Source: an uncultured Reyranella sp.
GTDB lineage: Bacteria; Pseudomonadota; Alphaproteobacteria; Reyranellales; Reyranellaceae
Assembly: GCF_945957355.1 (NCBI RefSeq)
Contig: NZ_CAMFKM010000002.1
Location: 1 to 64,000, forward strand
Length of the DNA stretch: 64,000 nucleotides
Direction: 5' to 3'
In this document: piece by piece, positions 42,661 through 52,946 of the stretch
How the letters are laid out: each line of letters begins with the position of its first letter
Position numbering within the stretch: the first letter of the stretch is position 1
The notes under the pieces: generated by a model
Told to the model about the DNA's origin: nothing
Databases searched by the model: none
The model's input: the letters and a program-made list of their open reading frames with translations, nothing else
Made by a program: the position numbers and the translations under genes

Positions 42661-43125
42661 ATGTCCATTTGTTACGTCGACAGCCCGGTCGGCCGACTGG
42701 CCATCGAGGCGGATCACGACGCCGTGACCTCGGTGCGCTGGACTAGCACCGACGAGCGAGCCCGCGACACTTCGATGACGCCCGTCCTGAAGGAAGCGAT
42801 TCACCAGCTCGACCGCTACTTCGCGGGCAGGCTCAAGCGCTTCGACCTGCCGCTCGCGGCACGCGGCACCGACTTCCAGAAAAGCGTCTGGAACATGATG
42901 TGCGAAATCCCGTTCGGTGGCACCGCGACCTATGGCGGCATGGCGATGGCGCTGGGTTCCGGCCCGCGCGCCGTCGGCATGGCCTGCGGGCGCAATCCCA
43001 TTCCCATCATCGTGCCCTGCCATCGCGTCCTGGGCAGCGGCGGCAAGGAAGGCGGCTTCTCGGGCGGCCAGGGACTGCCGACCAAACGCCGGCTGCTGGC
43101 GCTGGAAGGCGTCGTGCTTCTGTAA
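42661..43125 (+). CDS. ogt: Methylated-DNA--protein-cysteine S-methyltransferase
   Basis: 154 residues, the size of Ogt. The active-site PCHRVLGSGG with Cys120 is intact, and the DNA-binding helix region FQKSVWNMMCEIPFGGTATYGG is present. It transfers alkyl groups from O6-alkylguanine to its own cysteine. It lacks the N-terminal regulatory domain of Ada. Divergent from the lipase-like gene (61 bp). Confidence 0.92.
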   Translation: MSICYVDSPVGRLAIEADHDAVTSVRWTSTDERARDTSMTPVLKEAIHQLDRYFAGRLKRFDLPLAARGTDFQKSVWNMMCEIPFGGTATYGGMAMALGSGPRAVGMACGRNPIPIIVPCHRVLGSGGKEGGFSGGQGLPTKRRLLALEGVVLL

Positions 43126-43133
43126 CGGGATCA

Positions 43134-43243
43134 CCTCACCCTGAGGGCCATGCTCAACATGGCGTCTCGAAGGGTGGGCAATAGACGTAGTGCGTGTAGC
43201 CCATGCTTCGAGACGGCTGCTCCGCGGCCTCCTCAGCATGAGG
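43134..43243. repeat. Imperfect long inverted repeat, family C
   Basis: The left half (CCTCACCCTGAGG ... GTCTCGAAG) and right half (CTTCGAGAC ... CATGAGG) are imperfect inverted copies over about 45 bp each. Repeats of this look are dispersed in alphaproteobacterial genomes. Here it fills most of the gap between ogt and the hemD fusion and could act as a transcription terminator. Confidence 0.75.
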
Positions 43244-43289
43244 CCTGTTCTCGATTGCGTCGGCCGGACGCCCCGGCTACGGAGGCGTC

Positions 43290-45278
43290 ATGCGCGTGCT
43301 GATCACCCGGCCGGAACGCGAGGCGACCACGCTGGCGACGGCGCTGGCCGAGCGCGGCCATGTCCCCGTCATCGCGCCCCTGTTCCGTCTCGAGATCCTG
43401 CATCCGCCGGCCGATTTCGCCACGGACCTCGCATCGTGCCAGGCCGTGCTGGTGAGCAGCGCCAACGGCGCACGGGCGCTGGCCGAGGCCAGCGAACAGC
43501 GCGGCAAGCCCATCCTGGCCGTCGGCGACACCACCGCCTCGACCGCGGAGGGGCTGGGTTTCACCTCCGTCACCTCGGCCGCGGGCGACGGCCAGGCGCT
43601 GGCCGAACTCGCGCGAACCCGCCTCGACCCCAAGGCCGGCCCCCTTCTGCACGTCTCCGGCGTCGACATCGCCCAGGATTTCTCCGCGGCCCTCGCCCCG
43701 GACGGCTTCGAAGTGCGCCGCGTCGCGCTCTACGAGGCACGCGAGGAGGCCGCGCTGCCGGATTCGGCGCGCGCCGCGATCGAGGCCCGCGCGCTCGACG
43801 CCGCGATGTTTTTTTCGCCGCGCGCCTCGGCGCTCTTCGCCCGACTGGTGCAGGAGGCCGGGCTTTCCGCCTCCCTATCGAACGTCACCGCCATTGCCAT
43901 CAGCCCTGCGGCGCTCCAACCCTTGAGCGCCCTGCCATTCAGGGCGACGGTGGCGGCCGCGCGCCCCACCCGCCAGTCCGTGCTGGACGAAATCGACCGG
44001 CTGCCCGTAGCTGCTCCCCTGCGGAGCGAAGCGGCGGCCGCAGAAGGACCGAGCATCATGAGCGACACACCTTCTTCTCCCGATGCGGCCGCGCCGCCCG
44101 TGACGCCCGTGACATCCCGGCCCATAGAGGTTCGCCGCGGCCGGGGCGTGGTCGGCGCCTTCATCATCGGCCTGGTCACCTCCTGCCTGGTGGTGGCCGG
44201 CGCATTGATCAGCCTGCCCTACTGGCCGGCCGAGATCCGGGCCCTCTGGCAGGGCCAGGGTGCGGCCGCGGCGCCACCGGCGCCTGCGCTCGACCTGCAG
44301 CAGGTCCGCCAGGATGCGGCCGCCGTCGCCAACGCCTCCGTGGAGGCCACCAGGCGCGAACTCTCGGCGCGCCTCGACGACCTCGAAAAGCGGGTGCGCG
44401 CGGCCTCGGCCGCGGCGGCCGAGCGGCCGGCCAGTCCCGCCGGCAGCGGCCCCGACCCGGCGATCGCCGAGCTGCGCCGCAAGATCGAGGCGCTGGAGAG
44501 CCGGCCGGCAGCCCCGCCAACCCCCGGCGAGACCGCGACGCCGGCAGCCGCGCCGTCGGCGCCCAGCCCGGAACACGAAAAGGAACTCGCCACCCTGCGG
44601 CTCGAGCTCGCCACGATGCGCAACACGGTGCAGACGATCGATCAGACGATCGCCGTGCAGCGCGACCAGACGAAGCTGCTGGCCGAGGCCGTCGACAAGG
44701 CGCGCGGCGAGGCGAGCGCGCGGAATGCCGGCGAGCAGAAGGCGATGGGCGCCGCGCGGGCCTCCGCCCTCATCGGCATCGCGGCGCGGCTGAGCGCGGC
44801 GGTCGAATCGGGCCTTCCCTTCGTGACCGACCTTGCCCTGCTGACACCGTTGGCCCAGGGCGACGCCAAGCTCGATGAAAGCACCGCCGTTCTTCAGAAG
44901 TATGCGCAGACCGGCGTCGCTTCGCGCCCTGCACTGGTGGCGGAGTTCCCGGCCGTCGCCAAGGCGGCTTTGGCCGACGATCTCGCTGACGATTCGTTCG
45001 GCGAGCGGTTGCTCGGCAAGGTGCGGGCGCTGGTCTCGCTGCGCCGCGTCGGCAACGACGTCGAAGGCGACGGCACGGAAGCAAAGCTCGCGCGCGCCGA
45101 AGCCGCCCTCGAGGCCGGCGACCTCGCCAAGGCGGTCGCCCTGGTGAGGACGCTGCCGCCGCAGACGGCGCGGGCCACCGCCGGCTGGCTGTCGCGCGCC
45201 GAGGCTAATCTCACGGCCAAGCAGGCGACCGACCAGATCTCCGCACAGGCCGTCACCCTGCTCGGCTCGGCCCGGTAG
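43290..45278 (+). CDS. hemD: Uroporphyrinogen-III synthase fused to a mitofilin/Mic60-like protein
   Basis: 662 residues. Residues 1-245 are HemD (MRVLITRPEREATTLATAL, SSANGARALAEA, VGDTTASTAEGLGF, FFSPRASALFARL), which cyclises hydroxymethylbilane in haem synthesis. After a low-complexity linker comes a Mic60/COG4223-like part: membrane helix at about 287-308, coiled coil about 325-490, and a C-terminal mitofilin-like helical domain (PALVAEFPAVAKAALADD). No stop separates them. An internal ATG (44058, residue 257) has GAAGGA 9 nt upstream and could also start a free Mic60-like protein. hemY follows 8 bp later. Confidence 0.85.
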   Translation: MRVLITRPEREATTLATALAERGHVPVIAPLFRLEILHPPADFATDLASCQAVLVSSANGARALAEASEQRGKPILAVGDTTASTAEGLGFTSVTSAAGDGQALAELARTRLDPKAGPLLHVSGVDIAQDFSAALAPDGFEVRRVALYEAREEAALPDSARAAIEARALDAAMFFSPRASALFARLVQEAGLSASLSNVTAIAISPAALQPLSALPFRATVAAARPTRQSVLDEIDRLPVAAPLRSEAAAAEGPSIMSDTPSSPDAAAPPVTPVTSRPIEVRRGRGVVGAFIIGLVTSCLVVAGALISLPYWPAEIRALWQGQGAAAAPPAPALDLQQVRQDAAAVANASVEATRRELSARLDDLEKRVRAASAAAAERPASPAGSGPDPAIAELRRKIEALESRPAAPPTPGETATPAAAPSAPSPEHEKELATLRLELATMRNTVQTIDQTIAVQRDQTKLLAEAVDKARGEASARNAGEQKAMGAARASALIGIAARLSAAVESGLPFVTDLALLTPLAQGDAKLDESTAVLQKYAQTGVASRPALVAEFPAVAKAALADDLADDSFGERLLGKVRALVSLRRVGNDVEGDGTEAKLARAEAALEAGDLAKAVALVRTLPPQTARATAGWLSRAEANLTAKQATDQISAQAVTLLGSAR

Positions 45279-45286
45279 GTCCTGCC

Positions 45287-46684
45287 ATGACGATCCTGCG
45301 CACCATCATCTGGTTCGTCTTCGCCATCGTGGCGATGCTGGGCGCGGTATGGCTGGCCGAACGGCCGGGCTCCGTCACCGCCGAGTTCCGCGGCTGGCGG
45401 CTCGATACCAGCGTCGGCGTGCTCCTGATCTCCGTGCTGGTGCTGATCCTGGTCAGTGTCGGCGGATGGCTTCTCTATCGCTGGATCGTCGGCGCCCCGG
45501 GCGCGCTGCTCGAAGGCTGGGGCGAGAGCCGTCGCCGTCGTGGCTATCGCGAGCTGACGCAGGGCCTCGCCGCGGTCGCAGCCGGCGACGGGGTGGAAGC
45601 GCAGAAGCATGCGCGCAAGGCCGAGCAGCTCCTGTCGGAGCCCGCGCTAACCCTCCTTCTCTCGGCACAGGCGGCGCAACTCAACGACGACCGCGACGGC
45701 GCGCGGCGCGCCTTCACCGCCATGCTCGACGACGACCAGATGGCCTTCCTTGGCCTGCGTGGCCTGATCGGCCAGGCGCTGCGCGACGGCGACCAGGCCC
45801 AGGCCCTGGCCTATGCCGAGCGCGCCTTCAGGTTGCGGCCGCAGACGCCGTGGGTCGTGCATTCGCTGTTCGACATGCAGGCGCAGGTCGGCCAGTGGCG
45901 GGCCGCCCAGGAGACGCTGGAGACCGGCATCCGGCGCAAGGTCGTCACGGCCGACAAGGGCCGTACCCTGAAGGCTCTGCTCGAGGCGGAGCGCAGCCGC
46001 GAGGCCGAGCGCGAAGGCCGCCCCAGCGACGCGCTGGCGCTGGCCCGCGAAGCCTTCGGGCTCGCGCCGGAACGCATCGCCGTGACGCGACGGCTCGCCG
46101 AGCTGCAGCTCAAGGCAGGCGATGCGAAGAAGGCAATGAAGACGATCGAACGCGGCTGGTCGCTGGCACCGCATCCCGATCTCGCCTCGCTCTATCTCGA
46201 CGCCTCGGGCGAGACCGAGGCGCTGAAACGGGTCGGCGTCGTGCGCCGGCTGGCCCAGCAGAACCCCGGCGACATCGAAAGCCATCTGGCGCTCGCCCAG
46301 GCTTCGCTCGACGCCGGCCTGTGGGGCGAGGCGCGCCGGCACCTCGACACGGCTGCCGGCAGCAATCCGTCGACCCGCGTCTGCCGACTCATGGCCGAGG
46401 TCGAGGAGCGCGAACAGACCGGACCGGACAAGGTACGCGCATGGCTCTCCCGTGCCGCGGATGCGCCGGCCGATCGCGCCTGGCGCTGCACTGCATGCGG
46501 CGCCCATCACGAGGGCTGGCGGCCAGTCTGCGAGAGCTGCGGCGCCTTCGGCACGCTGCAATGGCGCGCGCCCGGCACCTATGGGCATATCCTGCCGCCG
46601 GAGGGCGCTCCGCTGGAGGCTCTGTCGGCGTCGCCGCACGGATCCACCTTGCCCGTGCCGGCCACGAACAACACGACAAGCTAA
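45287..46684 (+). CDS. hemY: HemY-family TPR membrane protein
   Basis: 465 residues. Two N-terminal membrane helices (about 5-25 and 40-68) and the HemY_N region (WLLYRWIVGAPGALLEGWGESRRRRGY) lead to TPR-like repeats (about 85-380). A terminal zinc ribbon WRCTACGAHHEGWRPVCESCGAF is typical of the alphaproteobacterial form. Its exact role with haem synthesis is still unclear. The order hemD-mic60-hemY is conserved in the class. Confidence 0.9.
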   Translation: MTILRTIIWFVFAIVAMLGAVWLAERPGSVTAEFRGWRLDTSVGVLLISVLVLILVSVGGWLLYRWIVGAPGALLEGWGESRRRRGYRELTQGLAAVAAGDGVEAQKHARKAEQLLSEPALTLLLSAQAAQLNDDRDGARRAFTAMLDDDQMAFLGLRGLIGQALRDGDQAQALAYAERAFRLRPQTPWVVHSLFDMQAQVGQWRAAQETLETGIRRKVVTADKGRTLKALLEAERSREAEREGRPSDALALAREAFGLAPERIAVTRRLAELQLKAGDAKKAMKTIERGWSLAPHPDLASLYLDASGETEALKRVGVVRRLAQQNPGDIESHLALAQASLDAGLWGEARRHLDTAAGSNPSTRVCRLMAEVEEREQTGPDKVRAWLSRAADAPADRAWRCTACGAHHEGWRPVCESCGAFGTLQWRAPGTYGHILPPEGAPLEALSASPHGSTLPVPATNNTTS

Positions 46685-46701
46685 AAATAAGAGGAAACGC
46701 C

Positions 46702-47721
46702 ATGTTCGAGACGACGCTCGCGGGCAGCCTGCCCAAGCCGGCCTGGCTCGCCACGCCCAACGTCCTGTGGGCGCCGTGGACACTCTCCGGCCAGCCGCTG
46801 TTCGAGGCCAAGGACGATGCGACCTTTCTTGCGATCCGCCGCCAGGAAGAAGCCGGCCTCGACATCGTGAGCGACGGCGAGCAGGCGCGGCAACATTTCG
46901 TGCACGGCTTCCTGGCCGAGGTCGACGGCGTCGACTTCGACAAGAAGGTGCGCATGGGCATCCGCAACAACCGCTACGACGCCGATTGCCCGACCGTCAC
47001 TTCTGCCTTGAAGCGTCGTAAGTTCGTGCACGAGCGCGAAGCGCGCATCGCCCGCGCCGCGACCTCGCGCAAGCTCAAGTTCACGCTGCCCGGCCCGATG
47101 ACGCTCATCGACACGCTGGCCGACGGCTACTACGGCGATCGCGTGAAGATGGCGTTCGCCTTCGCCGAACTGCTGAACCAGGAAGCCAAGGACCTCGAGG
47201 CGCTCGGCGTCGACGTCGTGCAGTTCGACGAGCCTGCCTTCAACGTCTACCTGAACGAGACTGTCGACTGGGGCGTGCCGGCGCTGGAGAAGGCGGCTGA
47301 GGGGCTGAAGTGCACCACCGCCGTGCACATCTGCTACGGCTACGGCATCGAAGCCAACAACAAGTGGAAAGAGACGCTGGGCGAGAGCTGGCGTCAGTAC
47401 GAGCAGACCTTCCCGGCGCTCGACCGCAGCTCGATCCAGCAGGTCTCGCTGGAATGCCGCGACAGCCACGTGCCGCCCGAACTGATGAAGCTCCTGAAGA
47501 CCAAGACCGTGCTGGTCGGCGCCATCAACGTCGCCTCCGACAGGATCGAGACGCCGGAAGAAGTGGCCGCGACCCTGAAGCTCGCGACCGAGTTCGTCGA
47601 TCCCGAACGCATCCAGGCCTGCACCAACTGCGGCATGGCCCCGATGACGCTCGGCGTCGCCTACGGCAAGCTGCGCGCGCTCGCCGAAGGCGCGGCGCTG
47701 GCGCGGAAGGCGTTCGATTAA
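46702..47721 (+). CDS. Core-MetE-like cobalamin-independent methionine synthase
   Basis: 339 residues corresponding to the catalytic C-terminal barrel of MetE without the N-terminal domain. LPGPMTLIDTLAD, VVQFDEPAFNVYLN, VHICYGYG and the ACTNCGMAPM end give the His/Cys zinc ligands and substrate loops. Short forms of this type are described as folate-independent methionine synthases (Mes groups) in some bacteria, probably using methylcobalamin-dependent donors. GAGGAAA precedes the start. Which Mes group this belongs to was not resolved. A family A repeat follows. Confidence 0.8.
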   Translation: MFETTLAGSLPKPAWLATPNVLWAPWTLSGQPLFEAKDDATFLAIRRQEEAGLDIVSDGEQARQHFVHGFLAEVDGVDFDKKVRMGIRNNRYDADCPTVTSALKRRKFVHEREARIARAATSRKLKFTLPGPMTLIDTLADGYYGDRVKMAFAFAELLNQEAKDLEALGVDVVQFDEPAFNVYLNETVDWGVPALEKAAEGLKCTTAVHICYGYGIEANNKWKETLGESWRQYEQTFPALDRSSIQQVSLECRDSHVPPELMKLLKTKTVLVGAINVASDRIETPEEVAATLKLATEFVDPERIQACTNCGMAPMTLGVAYGKLRALAEGAALARKAFD

Positions 47722-47726
47722 TCATC

Positions 47727-47791
47727 GGAGCGCGCAACTCCAGTTGCGCTCATGATCACGAAGGCGCCACTGGAGTGGCGCGCTCCCATGA
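47727..47791. repeat. Palindromic intergenic repeat, family A copy 2
   Basis: The left arm (47727-47749) differs from copy 1 at two positions: its inner hairpin is GCGCAACT-CC-AGTTGCGC rather than GCGCCACT-CC-AGTGGCGC, a paired change that keeps the hairpin. The right arm (47764-47786) is identical to copy 1. It lies between convergent core-metE and mutS. Confidence 0.9.
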
Positions 47792-47798
47792 CGATCTA

Positions 47799-50465
47799 TC
47801 ACGGTAACCGCTGACGCAGCGCGTAGAGGGCGTCAAGCGCCTGCTTGGGCGAGAGCTCGTCGGGATTGATCGCCGCCAGCGCCTTCTCGACTTCCGATTC
47901 CTTCGTCTTCACCGTGCCGCTCGCGGGACGGGACGGGGCGGCGGCGAAGAGGGGCAGGTCGTCGGCGAGGCGGGTGACCGCGCTCGACTGATCGCCCTTC
48001 TCCAGCACGGCCAGCACTTCCTCGGCGCGCGAAACGACGGCGGCAGGGAGCCCGGCGAGTTGCGCCACGTGGATACCGTAGGAACGGTCGGCGGCGCCGG
48101 GCGCGACCTCGTGCAGGAACACGACCTCGTTCTGCCATTCCTTGACGCGCATCGTGTAGGGCGCCAGCGCGTCGAGCCGCTCCTTGAGCGCGCCCAGCTC
48201 GTGATAGTGCGTGGCGAACAGCGCCCGGCATCTGTTGACGTCGTGCAGATGTTCCAGTGTTGCCCAGGCGATCGAGAGGCCGTCGAAGGTGGCGGTGCCG
48301 CGGCCGATCTCGTCGAGGATCACCAGGCTGCGCGATGTCGCCTGGTTGAGGATCGCCGCGGTCTCGACCATCTCGACCATGAAGGTCGAGCGGCCGCGCG
48401 CCAGGTCGTCGGCGGCGCCGACCCGGCTGAACAGGCGATCGACGATGCCGATGGTGGCGGCCTTGGCCGGCACGAAGGCGCCGGCCTGGGCCATCACGGC
48501 GATCAGGGCGTTCTGGCGCAGGAAGGTCGATTTGCCGGCCATGTTGGGACCGGTGAGCAGCCACAGCCGGCGATCGGTGCCGAGGTAGCAGTCGTTGGGC
48601 ACGAAGCCCGCGCCGTTCTGGCGCGCGAGGGCGGCTTCGACGACGGGGTGGCGGCCGCCCTCGATCGCGAAGGCCGGATCGTCGGTGAGCACGGGCCGCA
48701 CATGGTTGCTGCTGGCCGCCAGCTCGGCCAGGGCCGAGGCGACGTCGAGCCACGCCAGCGCCCGACCGGCCGCCGCGATCGACGCCGAAACCGCCATGAC
48801 CTTGGCGACCAGCTCCTCGAACACGGCGAGTTCCAGCGCCAGCGCCTGGTCGGCGGCGCGGCCGATGCGGGTCTCGAGATCGGCCAGCTCCGCCGTGCTG
48901 AAGCGCGTCGCGTTCGACATCGACTGCCGCCGCGTGAAGCCCAGCGCCGCCAGGTCGAGCTTGTCGGCATGCGTAGCCGTCACCTCGATATGGTAGCCGA
49001 TCATGTTGTTGTGCCGGATCTTGAGCGACGGCACGCCGGTCGCGGCCCGGTACTTCGCTTCGAGACCCGCGACGGTCTTGCGGCTGTCGTCGCGCAGCGT
49101 GCGCTGCTCGTCGAGTTCGGGCCGGTAGCCCGGGCGCACGAAGCCGCCGTCGCGCACCAGCAGCGGCGGCTCGTCGGCCAGCGCCTCCGCCAGCGCCCCT
49201 ACGGTCGCACCATGGTCGGAGCAGCACATCACGATCTCGGCGAGCGGCGCCGGCGGCGGCAACAGGGCCTCGGGCTCGGCACGCAGCGACTGGGCCAGGG
49301 CCTCGCCGGACTCGAGACCATCGCGCAGGGCGGCGAGGTCGCGCGGGCCGCCACGGCCGACCGACAGGCGCTGCAGGGCGCGCTCGATGTCGGGCGTGCG
49401 CCGCAGCGCCTCGCGCACGCGCTCGCGCACGGCGGGCCGTTCGACGAAGAGCTGCACCAGGTCGAGCCGGCGCTCGATCTCGGCACGGTCGGTGAGAGGT
49501 GCTGCGATACGCTCGGCCAGCAGGCGCGCGCCCGGGCCGGTCAGGGTGCGATCGATGGTGGCCAGCAGGCTGCCGTCGCGACGGCCATCGAGGCTCTTCA
49601 CCAGTTCGAGGTTGCGCCGCGTCGCCGGGTCGATCTCCATCGTCCCGTCGGCGCGCTCGCGGCGCGGCGGCACCAGCGCCGGGCGCTTGCCGGCCTGGGT
49701 CAGCTCGACATAGTCGAGCAGCGCGCCGCAAGCCGCGACCTCGGCGCGCGAGAAATCGCCGAAGCTCTCGAGCGCCGCGACGTTGAAAGCCTGCAGCAGG
49801 CGCTTGCGGGCATTGTCGCTGTCGAACCGCGCCGAGGGCAGCGGCGTCAGGACGGAATTCCACTCCTCCAGCGCGGCCTTGAGCGGCTCACGCGCCAGCA
49901 GCCGGTCCGGCACCAGCAACTCTCCGGGCGCCAGCCGTGCCAGCGCGGCGGCGAGCTGACCAGGCAGGAGCGGCTGCGTCGCAAAATCGGCCGTCGACAG
50001 GTCGAGCCAGGCCAGCGCCAGGTCGCCCTGCGCCTCGGAGAGCGCGGCGAGGTAGTTGTGGCTGCGCGCATCGAGCAAAGAGTCTTCGGTCAGGGTGCCT
50101 GGTGTGATGACCCGCACCACGGCGCGCTCGACCACCGACTTGGCGCCGCGCTTCTTGGCTTCGGCCGGATCCTCGACCTGCTCGCAGACCGCGACCTTGA
50201 AGCTCTGCCGGATCAGGCGCGACAGGTAGGCCTCGTGGCTGTGCACCGGCACGCCGCACATCTTGATGTCTTCGCCGAGATGCTGGCCGCGCTTGGTCAG
50301 CGCAATGTCGAGTGCTGCCGAGGCCTTCACCGCATCGTCGAAGAACAGCTCGTAGAAATCGCCCATCCGGTAGAAGACCAGATGGTCCGGATGCGCGGCC
50401 TTGATCGCCAGGTACTGGCGCATCATCGGCGTGGCGTCGGCGGGAATGGTCGGACTGTCCGGCAC
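47799..50465 (-). CDS. mutS: DNA mismatch repair protein MutS
   Basis: 888 residues, the normal length. The mismatch-binding Phe-x-Glu motif is seen as [11 protein letters not shown] near the N-terminus. The ATPase domain has Walker [11 protein letters not shown], Walker [11 protein letters not shown] and FATHYHEL. The C-terminal helix-turn-helix region ends [16 protein letters not shown]. The GTG at 50465 (VPDSPTIP) has GAGGAA 6 nt upstream and is preferred over an ATG-less extension. Divergent from maeB with 170 bp between. Confidence 0.95.
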   Translation of the reverse strand: MPDSPTIPADATPMMRQYLAIKAAHPDHLVFYRMGDFYELFFDDAVKASAALDIALTKRGQHLGEDIKMCGVPVHSHEAYLSRLIRQSFKVAVCEQVEDPAEAKKRGAKSVVERAVVRVITPGTLTEDSLLDARSHNYLAALSEAQGDLALAWLDLSTADFATQPLLPGQLAAALARLAPGELLVPDRLLAREPLKAALEEWNSVLTPLPSARFDSDNARKRLLQAFNVAALESFGDFSRAEVAACGALLDYVELTQAGKRPALVPPRRERADGTMEIDPATRRNLELVKSLDGRRDGSLLATIDRTLTGPGARLLAERIAAPLTDRAEIERRLDLVQLFVERPAVRERVREALRRTPDIERALQRLSVGRGGPRDLAALRDGLESGEALAQSLRAEPEALLPPPAPLAEIVMCCSDHGATVGALAEALADEPPLLVRDGGFVRPGYRPELDEQRTLRDDSRKTVAGLEAKYRAATGVPSLKIRHNNMIGYHIEVTATHADKLDLAALGFTRRQSMSNATRFSTAELADLETRIGRAADQALALELAVFEELVAKVMAVSASIAAAGRALAWLDVASALAELAASSNHVRPVLTDDPAFAIEGGRHPVVEAALARQNGAGFVPNDCYLGTDRRLWLLTGPNMAGKSTFLRQNALIAVMAQAGAFVPAKAATIGIVDRLFSRVGAADDLARGRSTFMVEMVETAAILNQATSRSLVILDEIGRGTATFDGLSIAWATLEHLHDVNRCRALFATHYHELGALKERLDALAPYTMRVKEWQNEVVFLHEVAPGAADRSYGIHVAQLAGLPAAVVSRAEEVLAVLEKGDQSSAVTRLADDLPLFAAAPSRPASGTVKTKESEVEKALAAINPDELSPKQALDALYALRQRLP

Positions 50466-50635
50466 TGGAACTTCCTCGGGGGAGGTTCGATCTAGCACAC
50501 GCCGCACGGCGTTCCATGTGGACGACAGGTGGACGATATTTGGGCAGTGAACCCGCGCTGCAGCGCGGGATGGCCGTCTGGCATGGTTCGTGGAATAGCG
50601 CCAATATGCGGTCTCAATCGGGAGAGAAAAAGCAG

Positions 50636-52936
50636 ATGGCGGGCAAAAGCTCGGAAGAAATGGTCAGCAACCAGATGGGCGATCTCGACGGCGACTCGCT
50701 GATCATGCACCGCACGGGGCGGCCCGGCAAAATCGAGATCATCGCCAGCAAGCCGCTGGTCACCCAGCGTGACCTGGCGCTGGCCTATTCGCCGGGCGTC
50801 GCGGCGCCCTGCCTCGCGATCGAGAAGGACCCTGCCACCGCCTACGACTACACGATCAAGGGCAACCTGGTGGCCGTGATCTCCAACGGCACCGCCGTGC
50901 TGGGCCTGGGCGACATCGGGGCGCTGGCCGGCAAGCCGGTGATGGAGGGCAAGGCCGTCCTGTTCAAGCGCTTTGCCGACGTCGACTGCATCGACCTGGA
51001 AGTCGACACCAAGGACGTCGACCAGTTCGTGAACTGCGTGCGCTACCTCGGGCCGACCTTCGGCGGCATCAACCTCGAGGACATCAAGGCGCCCGAGTGT
51101 TTCATCATCGAGCAGCGCCTGCGCGAACTGATGAACATCCCGATCTTCCACGACGACCAGCACGGCACGGCGATCGTGTCGGCCGCCGGCCTGATCAACG
51201 CGCTGCATCTCACCGGGCGCGACATCAAGGACATCAAGATGGTGGTGAACGGCGCCGGCGCGGCGTCGATCGCCTGCATCGAACTCGTGAAGGCGATGGG
51301 CATGCCGCACGAGAACGCGATCCTGTGCGACACCAAGGGCGTGATCTACCAGGGCCGCACCGAGGGTATGAACCAGTGGAAGAGCGCCCATGCGGTGCGC
51401 ACCAAGGCACGCACCCTGGCAGAGGCGATGGAGGGCGCCGACGTGTTCTTCGGCCTCTCGGTGAAGGGCGCCGTCACCAAGGAAATGGTGAAGTCGATGG
51501 CGGCGAAGCCGATCATCTTCGCCATGGCCAACCCGGATCCGGAGATCACGCCGGAGGACGTGCGCGCCGCTCGTGGCGACGCGATCGTCGCCACCGGCCG
51601 CTCGGACTACGCGAACCAGATCAACAACGTTCTGGGCTTCCCCTACATTTTCCGCGGCGCGCTCGACGTACGCGCCACGACGATCAACGAGGCGATGAAG
51701 GTCGCCGCCGCCGAAGCCCTGGCCAAGCTCGCCCGCGAGGACGTGCCCGACGAGGTCGACCGCGCCTATTCCGGCCGCCGCCTGCGCTACGGACCGGAAT
51801 ACATCGTGCCGGTGCCGTTCGATCCACGCCTGATCGTCGAGGTCTCCTCGGCCGTCGCCAAGGCGGCCATGGAGTCCGGTGTCGCGCAGAAGCAGATCAC
51901 CGACATGGCGGAGTACAAGCGCAGCCTCAGCGGCCGCCTCGATCCGACCAGCCACTTCCTGCAGAGCCTGTTCGAACAGGTGAAGGCCAATCCGCAGCGC
52001 ATCGTCTTCGCCGAGGGCGAGGAGGAGCGCACCATCCGCGCCGCCGTCATGTTTCGCGACAACGGCTACGGCACGCCGATCCTGATCGGCCGCGAGGAGC
52101 AGGTGCGCGAGACCATGAAGTCGCTCGGCATCAACGACACCTCGGGCCTGGAAATCCACAATGCGCGGCTCTCGACCAAGAACGCGCCTTATACCGAGCT
52201 GGTCTACAAGCGGCTGCAGCGCGACGGCTACCTGCACCGCGACGTGCAGCGCATGGTCAACCAGGGCCGCAACGTGTTCGGCGCCTGCATGGTGGCGGCG
52301 GGCGACGCCGACGGCATGGTGACTGGCATCACGCGGCGCTTCCCCGAGTGCTATGCCGACGTGAAGCGCGTGATCAACATCGACGCCGGCAAGGTGCCGA
52401 TGGGCTATTCGATCGTGGTGTCGCGCCAGGGAACGGTGTTCCTCGCCGACACCTCGATCAACGAAACGCCGACGCCCGAACAGCTCGCGACCATCGCCAA
52501 ACAGATGGTGAAGAACGCCCGCATGATGGGCCACGAGCCACGGGTCGCGTTCCTGTCCTTCTCGAACTTCGGCAGCCGCGAGATCGAACGCATCGACCGC
52601 ATCCGCAAGGCGATCCGCCTGCTCGACGCCGAGCAGGTCGACTTCGAGTATGACGGCGAGATGCAGGCCGACATGGCGCTCGACTACGAGCTGCTGAAGT
52701 CGACCTATCCGTTCACGCGCCTCACCGGCCCGGCCAACATCCTGGTCATGCCGGGCCTGCACTCCGCCCACATCTCCTCGCGCCTGATGCAGTCGCTGGG
52801 CGGCGTGACGGTGATCGGCCCGGTGATCGACGGCCTGTCGAAGCCGGTGCAGATCGTCCAGATGGGCGCGACCGTCAGCGACCTCGTGAATCACGCGGCG
52901 CTGGCCGCGTACGGAGCGCTCATCGCCCGGAGGTAG
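50636..52936 (+). CDS. maeB: NADP-dependent malic enzyme with phosphotransacetylase-like domain
   Basis: 766 residues. The malic-enzyme half (about 1-430) has [30 protein letters not shown] (catalytic and metal residues) and a nucleotide-binding [14 protein letters not shown]. The second half (about 440-766) resembles phosphate acetyltransferase ([13 protein letters not shown]), which is probably regulatory in this family and not active. It decarboxylates malate to pyruvate. The start at 50636 has GGGAGAG upstream; an ATG at 50606 is less well supported. Confidence 0.95.
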   Translation: MAGKSSEEMVSNQMGDLDGDSLIMHRTGRPGKIEIIASKPLVTQRDLALAYSPGVAAPCLAIEKDPATAYDYTIKGNLVAVISNGTAVLGLGDIGALAGKPVMEGKAVLFKRFADVDCIDLEVDTKDVDQFVNCVRYLGPTFGGINLEDIKAPECFIIEQRLRELMNIPIFHDDQHGTAIVSAAGLINALHLTGRDIKDIKMVVNGAGAASIACIELVKAMGMPHENAILCDTKGVIYQGRTEGMNQWKSAHAVRTKARTLAEAMEGADVFFGLSVKGAVTKEMVKSMAAKPIIFAMANPDPEITPEDVRAARGDAIVATGRSDYANQINNVLGFPYIFRGALDVRATTINEAMKVAAAEALAKLAREDVPDEVDRAYSGRRLRYGPEYIVPVPFDPRLIVEVSSAVAKAAMESGVAQKQITDMAEYKRSLSGRLDPTSHFLQSLFEQVKANPQRIVFAEGEEERTIRAAVMFRDNGYGTPILIGREEQVRETMKSLGINDTSGLEIHNARLSTKNAPYTELVYKRLQRDGYLHRDVQRMVNQGRNVFGACMVAAGDADGMVTGITRRFPECYADVKRVINIDAGKVPMGYSIVVSRQGTVFLADTSINETPTPEQLATIAKQMVKNARMMGHEPRVAFLSFSNFGSREIERIDRIRKAIRLLDAEQVDFEYDGEMQADMALDYELLKSTYPFTRLTGPANILVMPGLHSAHISSRLMQSLGGVTVIGPVIDGLSKPVQIVQMGATVSDLVNHAALAAYGALIARR

Positions 52937-52946
52937 GATACGCGCG

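Noticed and set aside
40627..43239. A single 870-codon frame that would join the YdcF-like protein to a long N-terminal extension.
   Set aside because: The extension is antisense or out of frame to the lipase and ogt genes; only the last 191 codons match a family, and a TTG start with a ribosome site explains it.
48060..50495. An 811-codon open frame antisense to mutS.
   Set aside because: mutS is unmistakable; the antisense frame is low complexity and shows no family features.
50492..52894. An 800-codon open frame antisense to maeB.
   Set aside because: Same explanation: a GC-driven shadow of a well-conserved gene.
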